Assembly (NCBI RefSeq): GCF_020076305.1
Contig: NZ_JAIQXE010000001.1
Location: 930,001 to 994,000, forward strand
DNA length: 64,000 nucleotides
Source: Flavihumibacter profundi
GTDB taxonomy: Bacteria; Bacteroidota; Bacteroidia; Chitinophagales; Chitinophagaceae
Direction of reading: 5' to 3'
A program made the translations under genes and the position numbers. The notes under the pieces were generated by a model, which saw only the letters and a program-made list of their open reading frames with translations, did no database searches and was not told the origin of the DNA. The number at the start of each line of letters is the position of its first letter. Within the stretch, counting starts at the first letter, position 1. Of this stretch, positions 1 through 8,859 are shown in pieces.

Positions 1-807
1 AATAACATTATGTGGATATGTATATGCCCAGGCCCAGTTTGGTATCCAGGAAAAAGGTTTTACACTATTATTCGCTATGCCCCAATCTCCGTCACCTGAC
101 ACCTGGCAACCAATCCTTCCGATGGCATAGGAAATCATCAGTGCCGGGGCTGCAGCATCACACAAATGCCGCATAGAAATTCCGTGCCGTTTGCCGTACC
201 AGAGAATCGCAATAGCTGCACAAATTAAACCACCATAAAATGTAAGTCCGCTAAATGATAACAAAGCCCCTATTGGGTCAGCAATGAATTCTGTCCAGTT
301 TTCCAGGTTGTGAAATATTTTTGCACCTCCAAAGCCAAATAAAGCTGCGAAAACGACAATATCCCCCACCCTGTCCTGCGGCCATATCCTGATTTTCCGG
401 TCTTCAGGTTTCGGTAATTTTTCCTTGTTTTTTTCCCACCATTTTAATGCAGCAAAAAACAATCCGGTAAGTATGCCTGCAGCCCAGCTACCCTGGCTGG
501 AAAAAATAAAACTTTGGGGGTCATCCGGACCAATTACAAAAGCGCCAATTATTTTATATCCCAGTAAAAAGCCTAAAATAAAATTGGTCAGTAAATCAAG
601 GAAACTTGCGGGTTTACCAATTGTAATAGTAGTTTCTTCATATTGTAAAAGCCCCTCTTTACTTTTCCGCCTCAATTCATTGCTAAGAATCCAGGCTGCC
701 ACCAAAAAAGCTATGGCAACAAAAAAGCCAAAAGAATTAATGAATCTTAATCCAGGCAAATTCAGTCCAAACAGGTCCTTGAAGGCATAATACAGATTGG
801 GGTACAT
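1..807 (-). CDS. lgt: Prolipoprotein diacylglyceryl transferase (3' end outside window)
   Basis: Integral inner-membrane enzyme that moves diacylglycerol from phosphatidylglycerol onto the lipobox cysteine of prolipoproteins, the first step of lipoprotein maturation. The reverse strand reads 269 codons from the ATG at 807 with no stop to the window edge, so the C-terminal part is missing. The start reads MYPNLYYAFKDLFGL. Hydrophobic segments alternate with loops, and GFGGAKIFHNLENW, LTFYGGL and SYAIGRIGCQVSGDGDWG match the conserved Lgt regions, the last being the family signature loop in its Bacteroidota form. Lipoproteins elsewhere in the window (S41 and M48 proteases) are expected substrates of the pathway. 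Identity is secure; no promoter was recognised. Confidence 0.93.
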   Translation of the reverse strand, partial: MYPNLYYAFKDLFGLNLPGLRFINSFGFFVAIAFLVAAWILSNELRRKSKEGLLQYEETTITIGKPASFLDLLTNFILGFLLGYKIIGAFVIGPDDPQSFIFSSQGSWAAGILTGLFFAALKWWEKNKEKLPKPEDRKIRIWPQDRVGDIVVFAALFGFGGAKIFHNLENWTEFIADPIGALLSFSGLTFYGGLICAAIAILWYGKRHGISMRHLCDAAAPALMISYAIGRIGCQVSGDGDWGIANNSVKPFSWIPNWAWAYTYPHNVI

Positions 808-886
808 GTATATATATTATTATTAGGCGGTATTATTAAAGGGCAATGATAAGAAATCGGCCAGATATCTATCGTGCAAAAAAGAT

Positions 887-910
887 AACCCCTTCAAATT
901 TGAAGGGGTT
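887..910 (-). terminator. Rho-independent terminator of the bacilliredoxin gene
   Basis: A perfect 24-base palindrome (AACCCCTTCAAA and its complement) is followed on the minus strand by ATCTTTTTTG. It lies 38 bases past the stop codon of the gene ending at 948, so it fits as that gene's intrinsic terminator and insulates lgt from it. Confidence 0.8.
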
Positions 911-947
911 ACCAAAGAAATTAACGGACCACAAAGATCGGACAATT

Positions 948-1361
948 CTAACAATATTGCTCGAAAGCGGCAATCAGGTTGTGTGCAATCATCTGTGCTG
1001 AACGGCCTTCAATCTGGTGCCTTTCAATGAAATGAACCAGTTGGCCATCTTTGAATAACGCAATTGATGGAGATGAAGGTGGATAAGGCAAAAGGTGTTC
1101 CCTCAGCTTTTTTACAGCATCCAAATCGAAACCCGCAAAACTTGTGGCTAGGGTATCTGGCTTTTTCTCAGTATTATTTACAGCCATCAATACGCCAGGG
1201 CGTGCAGTTCCTGCCGAACATCCGCATACTGAATTGATCACCACCAGGGTCGTACCCTGCTGGCTTAACTGATTTTCTACTGCATCAGATGACAGGAGTT
1301 CTACAAACCCTTCTTCGGTTAACTCTTCCTTCATCGGAATAACTATTTCTGCTGGATACAT
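948..1361 (-). CDS. BrxA/BrxB family bacilliredoxin
   Basis: Thioredoxin-fold protein of 137 residues of the YphP/YqiW (bacilliredoxin) family, which in Bacillus removes bacillithiol from mixed disulfides on proteins. The active-site motif Cys46-Gly47-Cys48 sits in NSVCGCSAGTARPG, and the downstream FAGFDLDAV, PPSSPSIALFKDG and FIERHQIEG blocks match the family. It is cytoplasmic, with no signal peptide. The length is typical. It is monocistronic, bracketed by a -7 promoter box and a terminator. Whether this organism makes bacillithiol cannot be told from the window, so the in vivo substrate is inferred from the family. Confidence 0.88.
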   Translation of the reverse strand: MYPAEIVIPMKEELTEEGFVELLSSDAVENQLSQQGTTLVVINSVCGCSAGTARPGVLMAVNNTEKKPDTLATSFAGFDLDAVKKLREHLLPYPPSSPSIALFKDGQLVHFIERHQIEGRSAQMIAHNLIAAFEQYC

Positions 1362-1381
1362 AGTGTATTTATTTTTCCATG

Positions 1382-1389
1382 CAAAGTTA
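1382..1389 (-). promoter_or_regulatory. Bacteroidota -7 box for the bacilliredoxin gene
   Basis: On the minus strand this reads TAACTTTG followed by C, an exact TAnnTTTG match 20 bases upstream of the ATG. No TTTG is seen at the usual 19-21 base spacing upstream, so only the -7 element is supported. Confidence 0.5.
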
Positions 1390-1576
1390 CAGAAAAGGAA
1401 GTAGAGAAATAATTAGTTCAAAGTGTCATTATGGCGCGCCTTTGCAGACATGGGTGCCATATTGGCAATAATATTAATGTTGCCAGGTCCTCTATGAGTT
1501 AAAATGACAGAAAAAAATGGGTTGGTCCGGGGTTTGACAAATAAAAACAAACAACAAACATTAAAACTTAATAATT

Positions 1577-2011
1577 ATGACATTCGTAAAAGTAAACCAG
1601 CCGGCCCGTCAGTTTGGAACTATGCTAGATAACCTGTTCCAGGACATTCCATCCTTTATTGGGCGTGAAGTTTCACAGGCTATTCAGCCTGCCCCGGTAA
1701 ATATAGCAGAAACAGCGGAAGCCTACCATCTTGAATTAAATGCGCCCGGCCGTAATAAGGAAGACTTTAAGGTTACAGTGGAAAATGGTTTGTTAACTAT
1801 TTCCTACGAACAGAAGGAGGAAGAAAAAGTATCAGAGATTAAATCTGTAAGAAAGGAATTCAGCCTTCCGTCTTTTAAACGGACTTTTACCGTGGATGAA
1901 AAAATTGAAACAAATAACATCCAGGCAAAATATGAAAATGGCCTGCTGAAACTATACCTCCCGAAAAAAGAGGCCGTTAAAGTTCAGCCCCAGGCTATTG
2001 CGATTCAATAA
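1577..2011 (+). CDS. Hsp20/alpha-crystallin small heat-shock protein
   Basis: ATP-independent holdase chaperone of 144 residues that binds unfolding proteins. A short N-terminal arm (1-38) precedes an alpha-crystallin domain (about 40-135): PVNIAETAEAYHLELNAPG, NGLLTISYEQK and YENGLLKLYLPKKE are the characteristic strands, and the C-terminal IAI tripeptide fits the I-x-I/V oligomerisation motif. It is cytoplasmic, monocistronic, and followed by a hairpin. No heat-shock operator such as CIRCE was seen in the 215 bases upstream, so its regulation is open. Confidence 0.92.
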   Translation: MTFVKVNQPARQFGTMLDNLFQDIPSFIGREVSQAIQPAPVNIAETAEAYHLELNAPGRNKEDFKVTVENGLLTISYEQKEEEKVSEIKSVRKEFSLPSFKRTFTVDEKIETNNIQAKYENGLLKLYLPKKEAVKVQPQAIAIQ

Positions 2012-2040
2012 ATGTTTCTCATAAGCAGTTGGTTTTGGTT

Positions 2041-2068
2041 ATGCCCTGTTGTTTTTACAATGGGGCAT
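2041..2068 (+). terminator. Probable weak terminator after the Hsp20 gene
   Basis: ATGCCC pairs with GGGCAT around an imperfect inner stem, followed by TTTTC. It lies 30 bases after the Hsp20 stop codon. The stem is short and interrupted, so the call is tentative. Confidence 0.4.
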
Positions 2069-2176
2069 TTTCTGGGTGGCTTGTCCATTCATCTATTCTA
2101 ACAAATTGTTAAACAATCATCTGTAAAAAAAATGCTAATATTGCCCCACTTTTAATAACGAAAATATCAATGAAAA

Positions 2177-3457
2177 ATGGCCGTATTTCGGTTTCGAATG
2201 TATTGGTTAGGGTTTTTACTGGTAATTTTTACCGGCTCCTTGTATGCGCAGGTTGATACTTCTAAAATTTTACATGCTACAGATACACTTCCTGTTAAAG
2301 CAGACACAGCGCTAAGGATAATTAACCTCAATCCTTATATAACATTACACGTTGATTCATCAATCAACTATGACCTTGATATTAATAAAGATTCTTCCAG
2401 GTACTATTGGTTTTTAAGGAATGCCCCGGTTGGCTTACGCATTAATAAAGACAATGGTGTAATTTCTTTTAAGGCAGAGAAATCCTATTTTTTATCGGGC
2501 CGGTTAAAATACGACCAGGAATACAAGGTTCAGCTGGGGGTTCAAAACCTGAGCGATCCAAGGGAGAAAGTAGATACATTTTTTACCGTAGTATTTTATA
2601 ATACTGAGATTGTGCTATCAAAGCTAAAGCCTTCCGTTAGCAGCTTAATTTATATTGATGAAGGCGATACCCTTTCTTTTAAAGTACAATGTGAAAACGG
2701 GAGTTTTCCGATAGAAAATATTTCCACCCTGGTAAATGTTCCCCTCAAAAACTATGTTGCCATAAATAAATGCAATGATGAATTCAGTTGGGTCATACCA
2801 TTTGATTTTGTAAAGGAAACGGATTCCGGTAAAGTCAAGATATTTACAATTAGCTTAATCAGTACAGATAAATTTTTTAACCGCGATACGGCCCTGGTAA
2901 AAGTTATCGTTCGTGATGCCTTGAATTTTCCCTTCCGCCTGCAGGAATATAATAAAGTGGTTAAGGATATAGAATTGTATACCACACAGCTCAAGTTTAC
3001 CTTTAAGGAACTGGATAAAAAGGTCAAAAGCACTAAAACCACGCGATCCACATTTGACCTGGCATCCGGAACAACTGCTATGAGCGGTGCAGTAATGGCT
3101 ACCAGCACTTCTGAAAGTGCAAAAAATCTTGGTAAAGTTATGCCCAGTGTTGGTGTAGCATTAGTTCCGGTTAAGGAAGCAGTGTCCCCGGTTAAGACCT
3201 ATGAACAGAATTCTGCATCCCTGGTACGTACCAGTATTAAACGGCTGGATTATACCCTTTCGGATAATGCTTTAAGTGGTGAACGTGATCCCGATATCCT
3301 GACCAAAATAACAAAGCTCCGTAATGAGCTGAAACAAATCCAGGTGCAGCTATTGGATATTCCGATGGTCGATACCGGAGAAATGACAAAAGAGCAACTG
3401 GATGAGTATTTCAACAATCCTAAAGTAAACAAGAAATACAAACTCTCTAAACACTAA
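2177..3457 (+). CDS. Secreted protein of unknown function with cadherin-like/Ig-like repeats
   Basis: A 426-residue protein with an N-terminal signal peptide (hydrophobic WLGFLLVIFTGS, cleavage likely after YAQ near residue 25). Residues about 45-140 and 145-250 look like two beta-sandwich modules of the putative-Ig/cadherin-like type: NKDNGVISF with KVQLGVQN, then IDEGDTLSFKVQ with KVKIFTISLIS and DTALVKVIVRDA. The second half (260-426) is polar, Ser/Thr-rich and partly helical, with no recognised domain. A second in-frame ATG at 2198 would give a shorter, cleaner signal peptide. It ends directly against the convergent NTF2-like gene. Function unknown; periplasmic or outer-surface location is inferred. 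Confidence 0.75.
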   Translation: MAVFRFRMYWLGFLLVIFTGSLYAQVDTSKILHATDTLPVKADTALRIINLNPYITLHVDSSINYDLDINKDSSRYYWFLRNAPVGLRINKDNGVISFKAEKSYFLSGRLKYDQEYKVQLGVQNLSDPREKVDTFFTVVFYNTEIVLSKLKPSVSSLIYIDEGDTLSFKVQCENGSFPIENISTLVNVPLKNYVAINKCNDEFSWVIPFDFVKETDSGKVKIFTISLISTDKFFNRDTALVKVIVRDALNFPFRLQEYNKVVKDIELYTTQLKFTFKELDKKVKSTKTTRSTFDLASGTTAMSGAVMATSTSESAKNLGKVMPSVGVALVPVKEAVSPVKTYEQNSASLVRTSIKRLDYTLSDNALSGERDPDILTKITKLRNELKQIQVQLLDIPMVDTGEMTKEQLDEYFNNPKVNKKYKLSKH

Positions 3458-3916
3458 TCACTTCATTTCGCAAGGTTCTTTTCTGCGGGTATCGATAATG
3501 TATTGAAGTTTCCATTCATTATTGATTTTCACCAGCTGGAAAGAATTAACGCCGCAGTGGCTAAATGTTTTGCCCAGGTAAAATTTGTAGGGGGTCCATA
3601 CTGAAGCCAGGTTGGCCTCGATTAAAATGTTGCCGTATTGAATCTGTTCATCATAAATTTCTTTATGCGGCTTTCCTATTGAACTAATAAATTCATCCAC
3701 CTGTTCCGTTCTAACCTCAACTGAACCATCTTTTTTCTGCACGATTGTTTGTAAAACCGCAGTTGGAGAGAAGGTCCCTGCGACCATAATGGTATCACCA
3801 CTACGCATACCCGTAAAAAACCGGTCAATTGTCGTTCTAATTGCTTTTTCTTCCGCAGGTTGGGATTTGGCTGATAATGTAACGCTGGTCAAAAGAAACA
3901 TAAATAATAATCGCAT
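3458..3916 (-). CDS. NTF2-like/SnoaL-type secreted protein
   Basis: About 152 residues from the ATG at 3916, chosen because it begins with a clean signal peptide (MRLLFMFLLTSVTLSAKSQ). The open frame extends to 3970, but that adds a second hydrophobic stretch. The mature part (AIRTTIDRFFTGMRSGDTIMV, then GNILIEANLASVWTPYKFYLG and FQLVKINNEWKLQYIIDT) has the helix-then-curved-sheet pattern of the NTF2/DUF4440 fold, a common ligand-binding or scaffold fold. No catalytic residues can be assigned. A TATATTTG -7 box lies at 3944-3951. Periplasmic location is inferred from the signal peptide. Confidence 0.72.
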   Translation of the reverse strand: MRLLFMFLLTSVTLSAKSQPAEEKAIRTTIDRFFTGMRSGDTIMVAGTFSPTAVLQTIVQKKDGSVEVRTEQVDEFISSIGKPHKEIYDEQIQYGNILIEANLASVWTPYKFYLGKTFSHCGVNSFQLVKINNEWKLQYIIDTRRKEPCEMK

Positions 3917-3975
3917 TGCTGATTTTTTACCTGGTATAAAAGTCAAATATATTACCAACAGCAATACCACAACTC

Positions 3976-5046
3976 CTATACAGCAGATAAATTCCCTGTT
4001 CTTGCGGATTCCTGTTCACTTACCAGGGCCCTTTCAATGGCAGTCATGGGTACAAGCTCCTGCTTTGCCAGGGCAATATCGTAGGGGCCTACGGGTAATA
4101 AGAGTTTAGCCAGTACTGGTGCAATTTCAAGCAAAATGATCAGCAGGCTGATCAGCAGATTGGCGGTATATACACTTTCCTCCTCCCCGGATAAATCATG
4201 GAGGGCCTTGTTCCGTTCAAGGAAACCGATATTATTAATTGCTGCAGCGGCAAATACCGCCTTCTCCTTTTGCAGGTTCACCAGGGCTTCTGTAAGAAAT
4301 TTATTCTTTACCAGTAATCCTGAATCAATTTGCCTGAATTCCTGGGCAAAATGACCAGCAGTTTGCTGGTAGGCCCCCTGTTTAAGGATAGTGATAGATT
4401 CAACTCCCCTTTTGCCAGACCCCCCGGTTCCATCCGCTTCCTGCACATAAGACATTTGAAGTTTTAACAAAGTATCTTCCATTGCTTTTCGCCGGGACAG
4501 CAACTGGTCCCGTTCAGCAAGGACTGGACCAGTAATTGCCTGTTGAATAGCATCCTGTTGAAGATTATAGTTTTTAATCTTGTTGGAAATGTTTGCCGTT
4601 ACTTTCAGGTTGATTTCTTTTTCAAATAATTTCAGTTCAAGCGGCCGTGCAATGGTAATCCCGATCATTATGGCTAATAGAATCCTGGGAATGGCAACCC
4701 GCCACTGGTGGCTGGATGAAATGCCATATTTTCTGATTGTGGCTACCATAAACCGGTCAAAATTGAAAATGATCAATCCCCACAACAGGGCAAATCCCAT
4801 AGCCCAACCTACAGTACCAAATATAGTATAGAAAGCGTAGCCCGAAGAAAGTGCTGCAAGTGCAAAAGTGGCCAGCAAAACTCCCCCCAACGTATTATAT
4901 TTTGGGTGTTCGGTGGGGAACTCTTCAAGTGTTGGCGCATGTGCAGCGGCGCACCACCATAAAAAAGACCCGGTTTTGTTCCCATTCCCTGTAAATGCAT
5001 CATAGCCGGCAATAGAATTGCCCTGGCCCTGGTTTGAATTAGGCAT
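3976..5046 (-). CDS. DUF4407 domain-containing membrane protein
   Basis: 356 residues from the ATG at 5046; a TTG nine bases further upstream is less likely. The N-terminal region has paired membrane segments (LGGVLLATFALAALSSGYAFY and GWAMGFALLWGLIIFNFDRFMV, then RILLAIMIGITIARPLELKLF). A long polar helical segment follows (about 155-300, rich in Gln, Lys and Glu), then a C-terminal membrane segment (LLISLLIILLEIAPVLAKLLL). This arrangement and the IFNFDRFMV and ARPLELKLF blocks match DUF4407. The biochemical function of the family is not established. It stands alone between a convergent secreted protein and divergent topA. Confidence 0.85.
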   Translation of the reverse strand: MPNSNQGQGNSIAGYDAFTGNGNKTGSFLWWCAAAHAPTLEEFPTEHPKYNTLGGVLLATFALAALSSGYAFYTIFGTVGWAMGFALLWGLIIFNFDRFMVATIRKYGISSSHQWRVAIPRILLAIMIGITIARPLELKLFEKEINLKVTANISNKIKNYNLQQDAIQQAITGPVLAERDQLLSRRKAMEDTLLKLQMSYVQEADGTGGSGKRGVESITILKQGAYQQTAGHFAQEFRQIDSGLLVKNKFLTEALVNLQKEKAVFAAAAINNIGFLERNKALHDLSGEEESVYTANLLISLLIILLEIAPVLAKLLLPVGPYDIALAKQELVPMTAIERALVSEQESARTGNLSAV

Positions 5047-5161
5047 ACAAATCAATTAATAAGTAGATGATGTTGAGTTGGTAGAAGTGGGAACAATGCA
5101 AAGAACGGAGATTTGCCGGTAATATTTCTTAAAGGATTGGTAATGCTGTTCCAAGGGCTTA

Positions 5162-5193
5162 ATTGGTATTTTCATCCTTATACACTAAACTTG
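5162..5193 (+). promoter_or_regulatory. Candidate Bacteroidota promoter for topA
   Basis: ATTG at 5162 and TAAACTTG at 5186 are separated by 20 bases, each one mismatch from the TTTG and TAnnTTTG consensus. They lie 40 bases upstream of the topA start codon. Confidence 0.4.
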
Positions 5194-5232
5194 CACGGAG
5201 CAGAAGCATTTTTTTAATTGATTTAGAATCAC

Positions 5233-7833
5233 ATGGCTAAGAATTTATTGATCGTGGAGTCCCCGGCAAAGGCAAAAACCATTGAAAAGATCCTGGGAAA
5301 GGATTTTGAAGTGAGGAGTTGCTATGGACATATCCGTGACCTTGAAAAAGACGAAATGGGTATTGATATTAAGAACCAGTACAAGCCAAGGTATATAGTA
5401 CCCGACGACAAGGAAAAGGTGGTTCGTGAATTGAAGCAATTAGCCCATAAAAGTGAAGAAGTTTGGCTGGCAACGGATGAGGACCGTGAAGGGGAAGCCA
5501 TCAGCTGGCATCTTTGCGAAGTACTCGGATTAGATCCTGCAACGACTAAAAGGATTGTATTCCATGAAATTACAAAGCCTGCCATACAGAAAGCCGTTCA
5601 ACATCCCCGGACTGTTAATATGAACCTCGTTAATGCGCAACAGGCCCGCCGGGTACTTGATCGCATTGTCGGTTTTGAACTGAGCCCGGTACTCTGGCGT
5701 AAAATGAGTATGGGAAGTTCCCTTAGTGCAGGCAGGGTTCAAAGCGTAGCTGTTCGGCTGATTGCGGAAAGGGAAAGGGAAATTAATGCGCACAAACAGG
5801 TTAGTCACTTCAAAGTGGAAGCCTTGTTCTCCGCAAAAGATAATAATGACAAACAGGTTACTTTCAAGGCAGAAGGACAGCGGTACAATGACCAGGAAGG
5901 TGCTGAGAAATTCCTGAGTTCCTGCATTGGCGCAGGTTACAGTGTGGCAGATATCCAGGTTAAACCCGGAAAGAAATCACCGGCTGCTCCTTTTACCACT
6001 TCCACCCTACAGCAGGAAGCCAGCAGGAAACTTGGCTATTCGGTTAGCAAAACCATGCTACTTGCACAAAAGCTTTATGAAAGCGGAAAGATCACTTACA
6101 TGCGAACCGACAGTGTTAGCCTGAGTGAGACTGCAATAGATGCTATTAAGGCACAGGTTAGCACCCAATTCGGGAACAGGTATTTCCAGGCCAGGAAGTA
6201 TAAAAACAAGAATGAGTCTGCCCAGGAAGCCCACGAAGCAATCCGGCCCACTTATATGGATACGCTTTTTGTAGAAGATCCCGATACACGAAGGTTGTAT
6301 GAACTAATATGGAAGCGTACCATGGCTTCCCAAATGGCCGATGCTGAATTAGAAAAAACCATTGCTAAAATAAAAATATCCACAAACCAGGAAGAACTGT
6401 CTGCCAGCGGTGAAGTACTGAAATTCGACGGATTTCTTAAAGTATACATGGAAGACCGTGACGAAGAAGATATTTCTGAAGAAGATGGTACAGAAAGTAT
6501 GCTTCCTCCCCTTAAGGTTAAACAGGAATTACCCCTTAAGGAATTAAAAGCTACTGAGCGGTTTAACCGTCCGGCTCCCCGTTATACGGAGGCATCATTG
6601 GTGAAAAAACTGGAGGAACTTGGTATCGGCAGGCCTTCTACGTATGCCCCTACCATTACTACGATCCTTAAACGTGGGTATGTTGAAAAGCGTGATAAAG
6701 ATGGTGTGATCCGGCAATTCCGCATACTCAAACTTGTGGGGAATACTGTTACAAAACTTACAGACCAGGAAACAACCGGCACTGAAAAATCAAAATTGTT
6801 CCCGACTGATCTCGGGCTGGTGGTTACCGATTTCCTGAATCAGTACTTTAATGATGTAATGGACTATGGTTTTACCGCAAAAATTGAAGGTGAATTTGAT
6901 GATGTTGCCACTGGTAAAATGCAGTGGCATAAAATGATTGATGCTTTTTACAATCCATTTAAAAAAGATGTCGATAAAACCATTGAAACGGCTGAACGGA
7001 TAAGAGGTGAAAGGGAATTGGGTATCGACGCTATAACCGGGAAAAAGGTAGTTGCCCGTATGGGACGCTACGGACCAATGGTACAGATCGGCGATGTAAA
7101 TGATGAGGAAAAACCACGTTTTGCCAAATTAAAATCCGGCCAGAGTATCGAAACCATATCGTATGATGAGGCGATGGAATTGTTTAAGCTGCCATTAACT
7201 ATTGGTGAATATGAAGGTCTTGAGGTTGTTATAAATGTGGGCCGTTTTGGTCCATATGTAAAATGGGGGGAAGAATTTATATCCATTCCGAAAGGTGAAG
7301 ATCCTATGACAGTAGACATGGATCGTGCAATTGCCATCATCAATTCGAAAAAACAGGCAGATGCGCCTATCGCTACCTATCAGGGCGGGCCTGTAACGAA
7401 GGGCAAAGGCAGGTTTGGACCCTTCATCAAATGGAACGATTTGTTCATAAACATTCCTAAAGCCTATAATTTTGATCACCTTACCCAGAAGGATTGTGAT
7501 GAGTTGATTGCTAAAAAGCTGGAAAAGGAAGCCAATCGCTTTATCCGCCAATGGCCGGAAGAAAAGATTGCCCTGGAAAATGGAAGATGGGGGCCATTTA
7601 TCCGTTTTGGGAAGAAAATGCTTAAACTAGGCCGGAAGCCTGATGGAGGAAAATACGCAGAAGCTGACCTGGCAGATATTTCATTAGATGAAGTAAAAAA
7701 AATGATCCTTACTGAAATACCAGGCGCTTTTGATAAAAAAGGTAAAGCGGGGACTACTAAAAAAACTTCCGCAGTAAAGAAATCGCCTGTTAAAAAAGCA
7801 GCAACAAAAAAACCGGCAGCCAAAAAAAAATAG
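5233..7833 (+). CDS. topA: DNA topoisomerase I (type IA)
   Basis: Relaxes negative supercoils by transient single-strand cleavage. The 866 residues hold an N-terminal Toprim domain (IVESPAKAKTIEKIL near 7-21, ATDEDREGEAI near 80-90 with the metal-binding acidic residues), then the core with the catalytic Tyr289 in KITYMRTDSVSLSE and GIGRPSTYAPTI in the gate region. The C-terminal third has four copies of a GRxGP-type repeat (MGRYGPMVQIG, VGRFGPYVKWG, KGRFGPFIKWN, NGRWGPFIRFG), then a Lys/Ala-rich tail. No Cys4 zinc fingers of the E. coli type are present, so DNA is probably held by the repeats and the basic tail. It is a single gene with its own upstream region. Confidence 0.97.
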   Translation: MAKNLLIVESPAKAKTIEKILGKDFEVRSCYGHIRDLEKDEMGIDIKNQYKPRYIVPDDKEKVVRELKQLAHKSEEVWLATDEDREGEAISWHLCEVLGLDPATTKRIVFHEITKPAIQKAVQHPRTVNMNLVNAQQARRVLDRIVGFELSPVLWRKMSMGSSLSAGRVQSVAVRLIAEREREINAHKQVSHFKVEALFSAKDNNDKQVTFKAEGQRYNDQEGAEKFLSSCIGAGYSVADIQVKPGKKSPAAPFTTSTLQQEASRKLGYSVSKTMLLAQKLYESGKITYMRTDSVSLSETAIDAIKAQVSTQFGNRYFQARKYKNKNESAQEAHEAIRPTYMDTLFVEDPDTRRLYELIWKRTMASQMADAELEKTIAKIKISTNQEELSASGEVLKFDGFLKVYMEDRDEEDISEEDGTESMLPPLKVKQELPLKELKATERFNRPAPRYTEASLVKKLEELGIGRPSTYAPTITTILKRGYVEKRDKDGVIRQFRILKLVGNTVTKLTDQETTGTEKSKLFPTDLGLVVTDFLNQYFNDVMDYGFTAKIEGEFDDVATGKMQWHKMIDAFYNPFKKDVDKTIETAERIRGERELGIDAITGKKVVARMGRYGPMVQIGDVNDEEKPRFAKLKSGQSIETISYDEAMELFKLPLTIGEYEGLEVVINVGRFGPYVKWGEEFISIPKGEDPMTVDMDRAIAIINSKKQADAPIATYQGGPVTKGKGRFGPFIKWNDLFINIPKAYNFDHLTQKDCDELIAKKLEKEANRFIRQWPEEKIALENGRWGPFIRFGKKMLKLGRKPDGGKYAEADLADISLDEVKKMILTEIPGAFDKKGKAGTTKKTSAVKKSPVKKAATKKPAAKKK

Positions 7834-7979
7834 GGATTACCGCCTTATTCACGTCTGTGGATAATTAACAAGCATTAATCTTAGCAGGGCAACCGAAATT
7901 TATTTGCAGATCCATAACAATAAATGGCTGCCATTAAGCGTCATTATTATAATGCTGATCCAAATAACCCTTTGCGTGA

Positions 7980-8858
7980 ATGGAAGAAACCCGTGAAATA
8001 TCAGCCCTTTTTCATCTTATTGATGACCCCGATGTAGAGGTATTCTCCACCGTAAGTGAACGTATTATTTCGATGGGAACCAGCATTATCCCAAATCTGG
8101 AACACCTTTGGGAAACAACCCCTGATGAATCTGTACAGGAAAGGATTGAGTTACTTATTCACCGCCTTCATTACTGTGACCTTGTTCAGGATTTCGAACG
8201 CTGGAAAAAATTGCCAGAGCCGGATTTATTGGCAGGGGCACTTTTGGTGGCTAAATTCCAATTCCCTGAACTGGATGTCAGTACTATTTTACAGGACATT
8301 GAAAAAATGCGCCGGAATATCTGGCTTGAATTAAACAGTTACCTCACACCGCTTGAACAAACCAATGTCCTGACCACTATTCTTTATAATTATTACCATT
8401 TGAAAGGCACTGAGATCAGTTATACTGACCCCAATGATTTTCTGCTCAATAAAGTCATTGAAACAAAAAAAGGCAATGCACTCAGTAATGGTATTCTTTA
8501 CCTTGTTTTGTGCGATCTGCTGGATATTCCGATCCGGGCTGTGCCGATTCCGAGGCAATTTATACTGGCTTATTTTGATATAGAACCAGAACAATGGATG
8601 CAACTATCGGGTAACAACCCAATGCAACTGATCCAATTTTATATTGATCCCATGAGCGGCCAGGTTTTTTCGCAGAAGGATATAGAAACATATTTTCGCC
8701 GGATTTCTGTACCGACTACTGCGTCTTTTTTTAAACCAATGAGTAACATCAGGATAATCCAGATGCTTGTAGAAGAATTGGCTAAATGTTTTGATGATGA
8801 AAAAAATGCCTACAAGCGGGATGAACTCCTTCAGCTTGCAGGCATTCTTGGTGAATAG
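7980..8858 (+). CDS. SirB1-like/transglutaminase-fold family protein
   Basis: 292 residues. The N-terminal part (1-75) resembles a short helical repeat (LIDDPDVEVFSTVSERIIS, IIPNLEHLWE). The central part matches the SirB1 family: PNDFLLNKVIETKKGNALSNG, ILYLVLCDLLDIPIRAVPIP and RQFILAYF correspond to the KGxPISL...GLPVRGVGLPGHFL blocks of that family. In that family the transglutaminase-like fold has usually lost the catalytic Cys, and none is seen at the helix start here (GNALSNG), so an enzymatic role is doubtful. Residues 200-292 form a helical tail. It is cytoplasmic and ends two bases before the convergent oxidoreductase. The cellular role is unknown. Confidence 0.75.
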   Translation: MEETREISALFHLIDDPDVEVFSTVSERIISMGTSIIPNLEHLWETTPDESVQERIELLIHRLHYCDLVQDFERWKKLPEPDLLAGALLVAKFQFPELDVSTILQDIEKMRRNIWLELNSYLTPLEQTNVLTTILYNYYHLKGTEISYTDPNDFLLNKVIETKKGNALSNGILYLVLCDLLDIPIRAVPIPRQFILAYFDIEPEQWMQLSGNNPMQLIQFYIDPMSGQVFSQKDIETYFRRISVPTTASFFKPMSNIRIIQMLVEELAKCFDDEKNAYKRDELLQLAGILGE

Positions 8859-8859
8859 A

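Noticed and set aside
7924-8039. Short frame of 37 codons upstream of and overlapping the SirB1-like gene
   Set aside because: It overlaps the well-supported gene start in another frame and has no independent promoter or family support.
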